Assembly: GCA_003585735.1 (NCBI GenBank)
Contig: NQOH01000001.1
Coordinates: 560,604-571,410 of the forward strand
DNA from: Gardnerella kenyensis
GTDB taxonomy: Bacteria; Actinomycetota; Actinomycetes; Actinomycetales; Bifidobacteriaceae
Length of the DNA stretch: 10,807 nucleotides
Direction: 5' to 3'
A program made the position numbers and the translations under genes. The notes beneath the pieces were generated by a model. That model worked only from the letters and a program-made list of their open reading frames with translations, was not told the DNA's origin and did not search any database. Positions 1 through 7,899 of the stretch are shown piece after piece (the first letter of the stretch is position 1; every line of letters starts with the position of its first letter).

Positions 1-3000
1 CGTCAAGAGCTGCAGAATCAACCACAGCACCACCAGCACCGCCAGCAGCACCCGGCTTGGAAACGCTAACGCCATGAGCTTGAGCAACCTGTTGAATTGC
101 TGCGTCGATTAAAGCGTCGGCTGCAGCAGTATTCTTTGCAGGATCCGTAGAAAGTTGCGCAAGATTCTCACCGCGCACGCTTGCACCTTCGCGAGTTTGC
201 AAAACCAAAGCTGCAAGCACATGCGCACGCCAGCCTTCGCCAAGCTGCCATACTTCCGAAATTCGCTTGTCAATTTGTGCAGGTTTCACGCCGGCCGCGC
301 CGAAAAGCGCACGCAAACGTTCGCGCACAATGTCGGAAAGCACGGCACCAAAAGCCTTGTAGCGCGGAGCAACCGAATCAACCAACTTACGAAGCGCGCT
401 CATTGGAGCCTCAGCAGCACCGTCCACGCTAGCCACGCCAAGCTCGGAGCTAATATCCATAAGCAGCTGGTTTCTGCGGGAAGATACGCCGTTTGTTAGC
501 GTGTCGGTTGTGTCGGTGTCGCCAATTTGGTCGAGGCGAATTTTTGCACTATAGGCGATTAGCATTGAGATTGCGTCGGATGCTTTAAATGGCAAGTCTG
601 CTACAGGTCCGCTTGCTGCTGCGTTGGCAGGAGCAGTAGCAGGAGCAGCGGTAGATGCAGTAGCAGGAGCAGCAGAAGCAACAGCAGATGAAGCAGCAGT
701 TGCGGCAGGTGCAGCTTCAGTCGCACTATCTTCCTCATCAAACACTTCCGGCACAAGCGAATCCGTATCCGTCATATAAACGCGACCCTCATCTCGGCCA
801 ACGTTATAAACAGTCACCTTTTCGCCACTAAATTCCGGCAAAGCCAAAGTTTTAGCACCAAGATTTGCCAAAGTTGGAGCATTTCCTAAACCAACTTCCA
901 CGTATTCTTCAACACCAAGTCCGCCGCGAGCGCGATCGGCAAACATAAGAGCCTGCGTTTCAATCCAGCGAACTGGGGATGCGAACTGCCACGAAAGCAG
1001 CTCCGTAAGAAGCAGTCGGCCAAGCTTCTGCTCATCCTCTGCATAAGACTTCCAGGTTGCTTCGTCTTCCAAAGCTGCTTCAATGCGCTCGGATGGCACA
1101 ACGTCCAAAATCTTCTGCGCAAACTCGCGAGTAAGCTCAAACGGGCATGCAACGAGGTTTGGAATGTAACGATCCACAAGCACAGAGTAGTCAATATACT
1201 TTGGCAAAAGCGAATCGAGCTTATCGCGGAATTCCGGCACGCCCTTTCGAAGAATGCGAGAATGGAACGGCACGTCAATTCCAGGCACGAGCATGAACGG
1301 CGGCTTTCCACCGTACTCTTTCGCACGCTTAGAAGCGTCCGCTTGCAAAGCCTTCAAGCCTTTAATCGTTCCGGCAATTGCGTACTGCTGGCCAGCCAAA
1401 TTGTAGTTTACAATCTGCAAGAATTCGCCAGTAGCTTTGGAAATTCCTTCAACGTAAGCGTTTACGCCTTCGTCGCCAACTCCGAACTGGTTTGGTCGAA
1501 GCGCGCCCATGCGGTAGTTCGAGCGGCCTTTTTCGTCGCGCTCAATCAAATGATGCATGGTAGATCCACGGTGGAACACCAATTCCAGCACAGTTTCGAG
1601 AGGAATAATTTGCGCAAAGGAGCTTAAAGCGTTGTATTCGCCAAGCGAGTGGCCGGCAAAGTAAGCTGGCCAAATATCGCATCCGGCTTCACGCAAACGC
1701 GCGGTTTGCGCAAACGCAACTGTTGCGAGCGCAACTTGCGTAAATTGCGTCAAATTAAGCAGTCCTTCAGGATGACGGTAAGTTACGCCGTGAGCCGTAA
1801 GTTCCTTCGGATTATCGCGCACGACTGCGAGAATTGAGAACCCAAGCTTTTCGCGAGTAAGCTTATCTGCCCTCTCCCAAGTTTCGCGCACTGCAGGCGA
1901 CTTTGCACGCTCATCAAGCGACATTCCTTGCTTTTGAATACCCTGACCCGGGTATACGAAGGCTGCGCGTGGAGCGCGAGTAAGTGCGCTTGCTTTAGAC
2001 ACGATTTGCCCATCAACTCGGCACGTAACTTCCAAAGCAAGTCCGCCGCGGCGAACTTTTCCAACGCGCTCAACTGTGATTTCTACTTCGTCGTCCAGCT
2101 GAACCATGCCGTACATGTTGTAAGACCAGCCGATTAGCTCGTAGCGAGCGCCCTTTTCGTCCAAAGCTTGAGCCACGTGCTGAGCGGTTGCAGAAAGCCA
2201 CATTCCGTGCACAAGTGGTGCGGAAAGTCCGGAAATTGCGGCACCTCGAGAAGAAGTGTGGATTGGGTTGAAATCTCCGGAAGTGCGCGCGAAAGCGGTC
2301 ATATCGTGAGGCGCGCGAACTACTACTCTGCGCAAAGCTCTGCGAGGAGTGTCTTCAATTTCGTATCCGTGCAAGCCTTCTGCATCGCCATATTCAGCAG
2401 CCGGCTCCGGAAGAGCGTTGCTAAAGCTGCGGCCGCGAATAGCGAAACGCTCGGTTTCGTGCGCAAGTCGCGTGCCGTCAGCTGCAGTATGCACAACGTG
2501 AATTGTTACAACGCGTCCGGAAGCAGATTCTGCGTAAGGTTCTGCCCAGCCGAGCAAATTAATTCGCTTATCAACATACTTGCGGAAATCTTCAGCATCA
2601 ACGTCAAGCTCAACTAAGTGATCCAAATGAACCGCGTTAAGCAAGCCCTCAATAATTGGGTAGCCATCAACCATTACGGAACCCAAAGCCGAGTAAATAG
2701 TCGGCCAAGCAGGGCCAACTAAAGCATCCGGCACAATGCGAGAAGCTAAAAGTCCGTCTGGCAATCGGCCAGCAGTAGCCGACTCGTGATCAATTCCAAG
2801 ATTTCGTGAGAAAGTATAGGAAGAATGAACCAAGCCGAATGGGAAATCTCTATACCCTTCTTCCAGCAAATCTTCCGGCAATTTCGCCAAACTGCCATCT
2901 TCTTTTACTCTTTCAACCTTTGGCATTGCGTCAAGCACATCACCCGTAATCGCAGTATTTCCAATACCTGCGGTCGCTGCAAGCATTTCGTACACGTGCT

Positions 3001-6000
3001 TTGGCAGGCGCTCGCGATCCACTACTGGAATGCTTCCAGCTTTACTTGCGTCAACAGTAAGCGGAATTACAATATCTCGAACTGCGTGCTTGCGTTTTGC
3101 TGAATTTGCAAGGGTTTTAGCAGAGTTTTTAGCTTCTTTATTTTCTTGATTATCCCAGAAAGTATCAAGTTTAATATCCAAATCAAGCGAAATTACGTCG
3201 TTATTTGTAGAAGTTACAGTAATTACGTAATTTTCGTCGCCAATAGCGCTTCCATAAGCCGGATTTGCAGTTACGTGACCAACCCAAGAAATATTCGGGC
3301 AAGCGCGAACGTAAGCTTCTACGTTTGCAGCTGCTGCAATTTGGCTGAATGCAGGCTGATTTGCATTATTTTTCGCGCTATTATCTGCACTTCCAGCATT
3401 TCCAGCGCTTCCAGCGCTTCCAGCACTTCCAGCGCTTTCCGCACTTTCCGCGCGATTAAGCATAGCTTTCTCAAATCGACCAAGAATATCCGCAATCGGC
3501 TCATCCATAGTCGTAATTCCAGCAACGGAAATAGGTCCCGGAATTACGCGCACAGCGTCAGCCGAGTATCTAGAATCTTCCGACTGCCAAAGCTGATCTT
3601 GACCCCACCAACGCAGCAAATCGTTGTCAATAACTGGCACGAAAGGCATTGGCTTCGGGTATTCGCGCACCAAAATTGGGAACCATGCGGCATCCATTGG
3701 CACAACGTTCATCTCGCGGGCTTGAGGCAGCGCTTGCAAAAGCGCATCTAAAGCAGCTTGCGGCTTTTCGCTAACTTCCGTACGAGTTGGCAAAATCGAC
3801 GTAAATTCGCCGGAATCTTGGCTAACTAATCGCGCTTCAATTCGCTGCAATAAGTGAAGATAGCGGTCTGCATAAGTAGGATCCACCCACGGGTATGCCA
3901 AATCGAGGAAACGCTGAGCAAATTGAGCGTAAGTCATGCTTTCAACGTCACCAAAATACGGTTTTGCAGTTGAGTTAAGTGCTGCAATTACTTCGTCGCG
4001 TCGAGTTTCAAGCTCTTCAGGATGCTTCATCATATGAACGAGCAACCTACCGCAGCGAGCAGAAGCGTTTTCAAGCTCATAAATATCCGCATGCAAATGG
4101 CTTAAACCACTCGTCACACCGCCAATCACTTTGCCAGAAGGAACCCAACGCTCACCCATTGGAGCAAACGGATCCTCGTCAAAGCCTTCAACGCTTGAAG
4201 CTTTCGGCATCACAATTCCAGGCGTTTCCACAAGCATTCGCTTTACTTCAGGGCTTGTGTGCGCCTCTTTTGCTGTCATTGCAGCCGTGCCAATCATCAC
4301 AGCATCAACAGGCATATTTGGCAAACCGTATTCTTTCGCCCAATCGCCAGAAATGTAGTCGGCCGCGCGAGAAGGCGTGCCAATACCGCCGCCTGCAACA
4401 AGCACCAAATTATCGCATTCGCGCACTTGTGCGTAAGTTGTTATAAGCAAATCGTCCAAAGATTCCCACGAATGGTGGCCGCCTGCAGCACCGCCCTCAA
4501 CTTGCACAATAATCGTAGCTGGCGCAACAGCTTTCGCAATTCGCACAACTTGACGAATTTGATCAACCGTTCCCGGCTTAAACGTTACGTAAGGGAATCC
4601 GTCTTTTTGCAAAGACGCTACTAATTCTTTAGCTTCGTCAAGTTCCGGAATTCCTGCAGAAATAACTACGCCGTCAATTGGAGCGCCCGACTGCCTCTTT
4701 TTCGCCACGATTCGCTTCGAACCAAACTGCAAATTCCACAAGTAGCGGTCCATAAACATTGCGTTAAATTCAATAGTTGCGCCTTCACGAAGCTGCTTTT
4801 CCAAAGACTTCATGTGACGATCGAAAACTTCCGCAGTTACTTGACCGCCGCCAGCAAGCTCCGCCCAGTAACCTGCATTCGCTGCAGCCGCAACGATTTC
4901 CGGCTCAACAGTAGTTGGAGTCATGCCTGCAAGAAGCACAGGAGCTTTGCCAGTAAGCTTGCTAAATTTTGTAAGAACTTTGCGTCCGGAAGGAGTGTTG
5001 ATTACTCGAGGCGCAAAATCAGCCCAGCAGCCGGTGCGCTGTGGCTCAGAAGCCGAGTCTGCAGTCGAAAGCTCCGCGCGAGAGCGCATTGTAGCAGCTT
5101 CCACAACTCCAGCGCCCGTTCCTTGCACAAGCACTCCCGTAAGCTTTCCAAGCACTTCGCTAGGACCCATATCTAAAATCCAAAGCGAGCGCGCATCGTT
5201 TTGATCCAAAACTTCGCCAATTTGCGCAGCCCAATCAACAGGAGTTACAAGCACAGCTTCAGCCAATTCGCGCGCAACTGCAGCATTCAAACCTGCCTCA
5301 TTTGCCCAAGCCTCCACCTGCTCAACTGCAGGCTGAAGCATTGGCGAGTGGAATGGCACCGTAACGTCTAAATATTCAGCAACCGGCGCAAAAACGGCAC
5401 CGCCGCGCACTTTCATTTCACGCAACTTTTTCGAACGTTTCGCTTCTTTCTGCGCTTCGTTCAAAACGGCTTCCATATCTTCCGGATATCCTGCAAAAAC
5501 CATGTGGTTATTAGCATTTTTAACCGCGATTGAGATTTCGCCGCGAGTGCGCTCTACGCGAGAAATCAGCGCTTCCGCCTGCTTTTTCGTAATTCCTTTA
5601 AGCGAAAGCATTGGAGTGCGCTCGCCATCTCCCGTAATTTCAAGCATGCGAGATTCGCGGTCTCCTGCAGCGCCGATTAAGTAAGCAATCGCAAGAAGTT
5701 CTTCGATTTGTGGTCGCGCTTTCTGCCAGGATTTTGCTTTAAGTCGCGCTTTTACAATTTCGGCTGCGATTACGCCTTGAGAGTGCCCCAAAACTGCGCA
5801 AGGCTTGTTCACTTCGAAGTTGTATCCAAGATTTGTTAAGTCGCGCACGGCACCAAGCTGAGCAAGCGTAATTCCAGGAACGCTAAGAAGCGCGTTTGCA
5901 GCGTTAATATGCTTATTTTCCAGCGCATCGAACACGTTCATATCGCCGCCGGCGTTGGCCAAAAGCTCGGCGTAAATTGGCGCGAGCAAAGCTTTTGCGC

Positions 6001-6142
6001 CAGCTTCGTACTCGTGAAGCTCAGCGTTTAGTTCCTCGTCTTTGCCGAGTTCTTTAAGAGAATCAACCCACGGAGTTGACTGGCCTGCAAAAGTTAAAGC
6101 GTGCGGAGCATTAGCGAGTTGGTCGAAAAAGTAGGTTGTCAT
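1..6142 (-). CDS. fas: Type I fatty acid synthase, single-chain actinobacterial form (N-terminal two thirds; 3' end outside window)
   Basis: This multifunctional cytosolic enzyme builds long-chain acyl-CoA from acetyl-CoA, malonyl-CoA and NAD(P)H. The frame is open for 2047 codons from the ATG at 6142 and runs off the left edge. Visible in order: an acyltransferase with GHSQG (Ser121) and FHSP (His265); an FMN enoyl reductase with LLAGMTPTT (Met407), GGAAGGHH (His556, the likely catalytic His) and the AGGGIGT loop (Gly584-586); a MaoC-like dehydratase with GDFNPIH (Asp1290, His1295); a malonyl/palmitoyl transferase with GHSLG (Ser1499), FHRGS (Arg1525, the malonyl-type arginine) and PFHSR (His1627); an Ala/Pro linker (about 1805-1848); and an acyl carrier region with NGVSSRRNQ, where Ser1887 is the probable phosphopantetheine site by comparison with fungal Fas2. 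Ketoreductase and ketosynthase should lie beyond position 1. The start is supported by AGAAGGA six bases upstream. The gene follows the carboxylase genes on the same strand. An Ala-Gly-Ser repeat (898-919) interrupts the part between reductase and dehydratase. Family identity is secure; domain borders are approximate. Confidence 0.96.
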   Translation of the reverse strand, partial: MTTYFFDQLANAPHALTFAGQSTPWVDSLKELGKDEELNAELHEYEAGAKALLAPIYAELLANAGGDMNVFDALENKHINAANALLSVPGITLAQLGAVRDLTNLGYNFEVNKPCAVLGHSQGVIAAEIVKARLKAKSWQKARPQIEELLAIAYLIGAAGDRESRMLEITGDGERTPMLSLKGITKKQAEALISRVERTRGEISIAVKNANNHMVFAGYPEDMEAVLNEAQKEAKRSKKLREMKVRGGAVFAPVAEYLDVTVPFHSPMLQPAVEQVEAWANEAGLNAAVARELAEAVLVTPVDWAAQIGEVLDQNDARSLWILDMGPSEVLGKLTGVLVQGTGAGVVEAATMRSRAELSTADSASEPQRTGCWADFAPRVINTPSGRKVLTKFSKLTGKAPVLLAGMTPTTVEPEIVAAAANAGYWAELAGGGQVTAEVFDRHMKSLEKQLREGATIEFNAMFMDRYLWNLQFGSKRIVAKKRQSGAPIDGVVISAGIPELDEAKELVASLQKDGFPYVTFKPGTVDQIRQVVRIAKAVAPATIIVQVEGGAAGGHHSWESLDDLLITTYAQVRECDNLVLVAGGGIGTPSRAADYISGDWAKEYGLPNMPVDAVMIGTAAMTAKEAHTSPEVKRMLVETPGIVMPKASSVEGFDEDPFAPMGERWVPSGKVIGGVTSGLSHLHADIYELENASARCGRLLVHMMKHPEELETRRDEVIAALNSTAKPYFGDVESMTYAQFAQRFLDLAYPWVDPTYADRYLHLLQRIEARLVSQDSGEFTSILPTRTEVSEKPQAALDALLQALPQAREMNVVPMDAAWFPILVREYPKPMPFVPVIDNDLLRWWGQDQLWQSEDSRYSADAVRVIPGPISVAGITTMDEPIADILGRFEKAMLNRAESAESAGSAGSAGSAGNAGSADNSAKNNANQPAFSQIAAAANVEAYVRACPNISWVGHVTANPAYGSAIGDENYVITVTSTNNDVISLDLDIKLDTFWDNQENKEAKNSAKTLANSAKRKHAVRDIVIPLTVDASKAGSIPVVDRERLPKHVYEMLAATAGIGNTAITGDVLDAMPKVERVKEDGSLAKLPEDLLEEGYRDFPFGLVHSSYTFSRNLGIDHESATAGRLPDGLLASRIVPDALVGPAWPTIYSALGSVMVDGYPIIEGLLNAVHLDHLVELDVDAEDFRKYVDKRINLLGWAEPYAESASGRVVTIHVVHTAADGTRLAHETERFAIRGRSFSNALPEPAAEYGDAEGLHGYEIEDTPRRALRRVVVRAPHDMTAFARTSGDFNPIHTSSRGAAISGLSAPLVHGMWLSATAQHVAQALDEKGARYELIGWSYNMYGMVQLDDEVEITVERVGKVRRGGLALEVTCRVDGQIVSKASALTRAPRAAFVYPGQGIQKQGMSLDERAKSPAVRETWERADKLTREKLGFSILAVVRDNPKELTAHGVTYRHPEGLLNLTQFTQVALATVAFAQTARLREAGCDIWPAYFAGHSLGEYNALSSFAQIIPLETVLELVFHRGSTMHHLIERDEKGRSNYRMGALRPNQFGVGDEGVNAYVEGISKATGEFLQIVNYNLAGQQYAIAGTIKGLKALQADASKRAKEYGGKPPFMLVPGIDVPFHSRILRKGVPEFRDKLDSLLPKYIDYSVLVDRYIPNLVACPFELTREFAQKILDVVPSERIEAALEDEATWKSYAEDEQKLGRLLLTELLSWQFASPVRWIETQALMFADRARGGLGVEEYVEVGLGNAPTLANLGAKTLALPEFSGEKVTVYNVGRDEGRVYMTDTDSLVPEVFDEEDSATEAAPAATAASSAVASAAPATASTAAPATAPANAAASGPVADLPFKASDAISMLIAYSAKIRLDQIGDTDTTDTLTNGVSSRRNQLLMDISSELGVASVDGAAEAPMSALRKLVDSVAPRYKAFGAVLSDIVRERLRALFGAAGVKPAQIDKRISEVWQLGEGWRAHVLAALVLQTREGASVRGENLAQLSTDPAKNTAAADALIDAAIQQVAQAHGVSVSKPGAAGGAGGAVVDSAALD
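633..673 (-). repeat. 24-bp-period repeat in the Ala/Pro linker before the acyl carrier domain
   Basis: A 17-bp word (GCAGTAGCAGGAGCAGC on the plus strand) occurs identically at 633-649 and 657-673. Each copy encodes AAPATA, at residues 1824-1829 and 1832-1837. It sits in the Ala/Pro-rich tether (about 1805-1848) that precedes the carrier domain; in type I synthases such tethers let the carrier swing between active sites. Confidence 0.75.
3388..3450 (-). repeat. Seven in-frame 9-bp repeats in fas encoding an Ala-Gly/Glu-Ser run
   Basis: Seven 9-bp units lie head to tail. On the plus strand five read GCRYTTCCA and two read GCRCTTTCC. They encode alternating SAG and SAE triplets at residues 898-919 of the synthase, between the enoyl reductase and the dehydratase. 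The run is followed by an Asn/Ala-rich stretch. It is likely a flexible surface insertion. Confidence 0.8.
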
Positions 6143-6233
6143 AATATTTCCTTCTCGTTGATTTGTATAAGTTTTGTAAGTTTTATAGTTTTTAGTTATA
6201 AGTTTGATAATTTCTATAGCTTTTATAAATCAC
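6143..6233 (-). promoter_or_regulatory. AT-rich accD-fas intergenic leader with candidate internal promoter and strong RBS
   Basis: This 91-bp gap is very AT-rich compared with the genes on each side. On the minus strand TTATCA (6210-6205) and TATAAA (6187-6182) are separated by exactly 17 bases, a plausible -35/-10 pair that would give a leader of about 30 bases. AGAAGGA (6155-6149) sits six bases before the fas ATG and is a good Shine-Dalgarno site. The gap also holds about four imperfect copies of AAACTTAYA on the minus strand. No hairpin with a U-run is evident, so readthrough from accD is equally possible. The RBS is seen directly; the promoter is inference, because AT-rich DNA gives such matches easily. 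Confidence 0.45.
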
Positions 6234-7883
6234 TTACATTGGCTGATTTCCGTGATGCTTGCCAGTTCTCGAAATGCGCTTTTTACTGCGCAAAAGATTC
6301 AGCGAGCCAGCAATCATATCGCGAGTTTGCTCAGGATCAATCATTGCGTCAATCTGACCAGTTTCCAGCGAAAGATTTGCGTTCACAGTAGTCGCTTCAT
6401 ATTCGTCAACCAGCTGCTTTCGAAGAGCCGCAACGTCTTGTCCACGCTCCTTCGCTTTTTGCAAATCCTTGCGGTGAATAATATTCACAGCTCCTTGAGC
6501 ACCCAAAACTGCAATCTGACTGGTTGGCCACGCGTAATTCACGTCCGCACCCATCGACTTCGAGCCCATCACAATGTAAGCTCCGCCGAAAGCCTTACGC
6601 AAAATCACCGTCACAAGCGGCACTTGCGCATTCGCGTACGCGTAAATCACCTTCGCACCCCTTCGAATAATTCCAGCATGCTCCTGGTCAGAACCCGGCT
6701 TGTAGCCTGGGGTATCAACCAGCGTCACAACCGGCAAATTAAACGCATCGCACAATCGCACGAATCGCGCTACTTTTTCGGAAGAATTCACATCCAAAAT
6801 ACCAGCGCTCACTTTCGGCTGATTTGCTACGATTCCAACCGGATGCCCCTCAATGCAAGCAAAGCCAACAACTGCAGAAGCAGCATACAATTCCTGCACT
6901 TGCACAAACTCGCCGTAATCAACAATCCTGCGAATCACGTCAAGCACATCGTAAGGCTGACGATCGTTATCTGGCACAATACTTGCCAACTCTCGCGCAG
7001 TTTCGCGGTCCGCGCGCGTTGCAGCATAAGCAAAAGTTGGAGGATCAACTTCGCAACTAGACGGCAAGTAAGCGAGAATTGTGCGAGCGTAGTCGATTGC
7101 GTCCGCTTCATCTTCGCCCAAATAGTGAGCGACGCCAGAAGTTGCGTTATGCACAAGGCCGCCGCCCAAATCGTCCATGCTAATTGCCTCGCCTGTTGCA
7201 GCTTTAACAACATCCGGGCCAGTTACGAACATGTTCGAATGTTCGCGCGTCATAATAATAAAATCAGTCAACGCAGGGCAATACACAGCGCCACCAGCGC
7301 AAGGGCCGAGAATTAGCGAGATTTGCGGAATTAAGCCGCTTGCTTCGCAAGTTTTTTTGAAAATTCGCCCGTATTGCATAAGCGCGCTAACGCCTTCCTG
7401 AATGCGAGCGCCGCCGGAATCAATTACTGCCACAACTGGCACGCGAAGCGCAACAGCCATGTCCAAAAGATGGCAGATTTTCTCGCCTTCTGCTTTGCCC
7501 AAGGTTCCGCCGCGCACAGAAAAGTCTTGAGCATAAACTGCAACTTTTCTGCCATAAACTTCGCCAAAGCCGGTGATTACAGCGCATCCGGCAACGTCGT
7601 TATTAATGTCACCGCCGTTAAAGCGGCCAATTTCCACGAAGGAGCCGGTGTCAAAAAGCAAGTCAAGACGCTCTCTTGCAGTGCCTTTACCTTTTGCGTG
7701 CTGACGCTCTAAAGCTTTTTGTTCTGCGTCACGAGCAAGTTGCGCTGCGTGTTGAACGGCTGCTTTTCCGCGACGAGGCTGCAAGTTAGCTGCGTCGGTT
7801 GCGTTGCTAGGAGAATTGCTAGAAGAATTGCTAGAAGCAGTTTTTTCCGAAATTTTTGTTTTATCTTGCAATAAAGCGCTCAT
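6234..7883 (-). CDS. accD: Acyl-CoA (probably acetyl-CoA) carboxylase carboxyltransferase, beta chain (AccD/PccB family)
   Basis: This subunit transfers the carboxyl group from carboxybiotin to acyl-CoA, making malonyl-CoA for the synthase encoded next to it. At 549 residues it has the usual full length of the two-lobed PccB/AccD family. The N lobe (about 68-300) begins with TARERLDLLFD and carries IDSGGARIQEG (155-164) and GPCAGGAVY (193-201). The C lobe (about 310-540) carries VSAGILD (359-364), VDTPGYKPG (389-397), AFGGAYIVMGSK (431-442) and GADVNYAWPT (445-454). The glycine-rich turns form the two oxyanion holes known for the family. Residue Ile437 occupies the position reported to set acyl-CoA choice in Streptomyces PccB/AccB, where Ile goes with acetyl-CoA. 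The first 35 residues are Ser/Asn-rich and look disordered. The ATG overlaps the alpha-chain stop by one base and has AAGGAGAG eight bases upstream, so the two chains are probably translationally coupled. No epsilon subunit gene is visible. Confidence 0.96.
   Translation of the reverse strand: MSALLQDKTKISEKTASSNSSSNSPSNATDAANLQPRRGKAAVQHAAQLARDAEQKALERQHAKGKGTARERLDLLFDTGSFVEIGRFNGGDINNDVAGCAVITGFGEVYGRKVAVYAQDFSVRGGTLGKAEGEKICHLLDMAVALRVPVVAVIDSGGARIQEGVSALMQYGRIFKKTCEASGLIPQISLILGPCAGGAVYCPALTDFIIMTREHSNMFVTGPDVVKAATGEAISMDDLGGGLVHNATSGVAHYLGEDEADAIDYARTILAYLPSSCEVDPPTFAYAATRADRETARELASIVPDNDRQPYDVLDVIRRIVDYGEFVQVQELYAASAVVGFACIEGHPVGIVANQPKVSAGILDVNSSEKVARFVRLCDAFNLPVVTLVDTPGYKPGSDQEHAGIIRRGAKVIYAYANAQVPLVTVILRKAFGGAYIVMGSKSMGADVNYAWPTSQIAVLGAQGAVNIIHRKDLQKAKERGQDVAALRKQLVDEYEATTVNANLSLETGQIDAMIDPEQTRDMIAGSLNLLRSKKRISRTGKHHGNQPM
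7804..7839 (-). repeat. Three in-frame 12-bp tandem repeats in the accD 5' end
   Basis: Three consecutive 12-bp units (plus strand TTGCTAGGAGAA, TTGCTAGAAGAA, TTGCTAGAAGCA) differ at two positions. They encode the Ser/Asn-rich stretch at about residues 16-27 of AccD, ahead of the folded carboxyltransferase. The unit length is a multiple of three, so a gain or loss of copies would keep the frame. Confidence 0.75.
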
Positions 7884-7899
7884 TATTTTTGCTCTCCTT
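7881..7899 (-). promoter_or_regulatory. accC stop / accD start overlap (TAATG) with internal RBS
   Basis: On the minus strand the accC stop TAA (7885-7883) shares its last A with the accD ATG (7883-7881). AAGGAGAG (7899-7892), within the last accC codons, lies eight bases before that ATG. Such an overlap usually couples translation and helps to make equal amounts of two subunits of one complex. The overlap and RBS are directly visible; the coupling is inferred. Confidence 0.8.

Noticed and set aside
3146..3751. Plus-strand open frame of 201 codons opposite fas
   Set aside because: Antisense shadow of the synthase; its Ser/Ala run is simply the other-strand reading of the 9-bp repeats.
1..6142. 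Several separate genes or a frameshifted synthase
   Set aside because: Reading the minus strand from 6142 gives one uninterrupted frame with domains in the expected FAS-I order; it simply has no stop within the window.
6204..7316. Long plus-strand open frame (370 codons) opposite accD
   Set aside because: It lies wholly antisense to a gene with strong family motifs, its translation is rich in Asn, Arg, His and Ser with no recognisable domain, and it has no convincing RBS.
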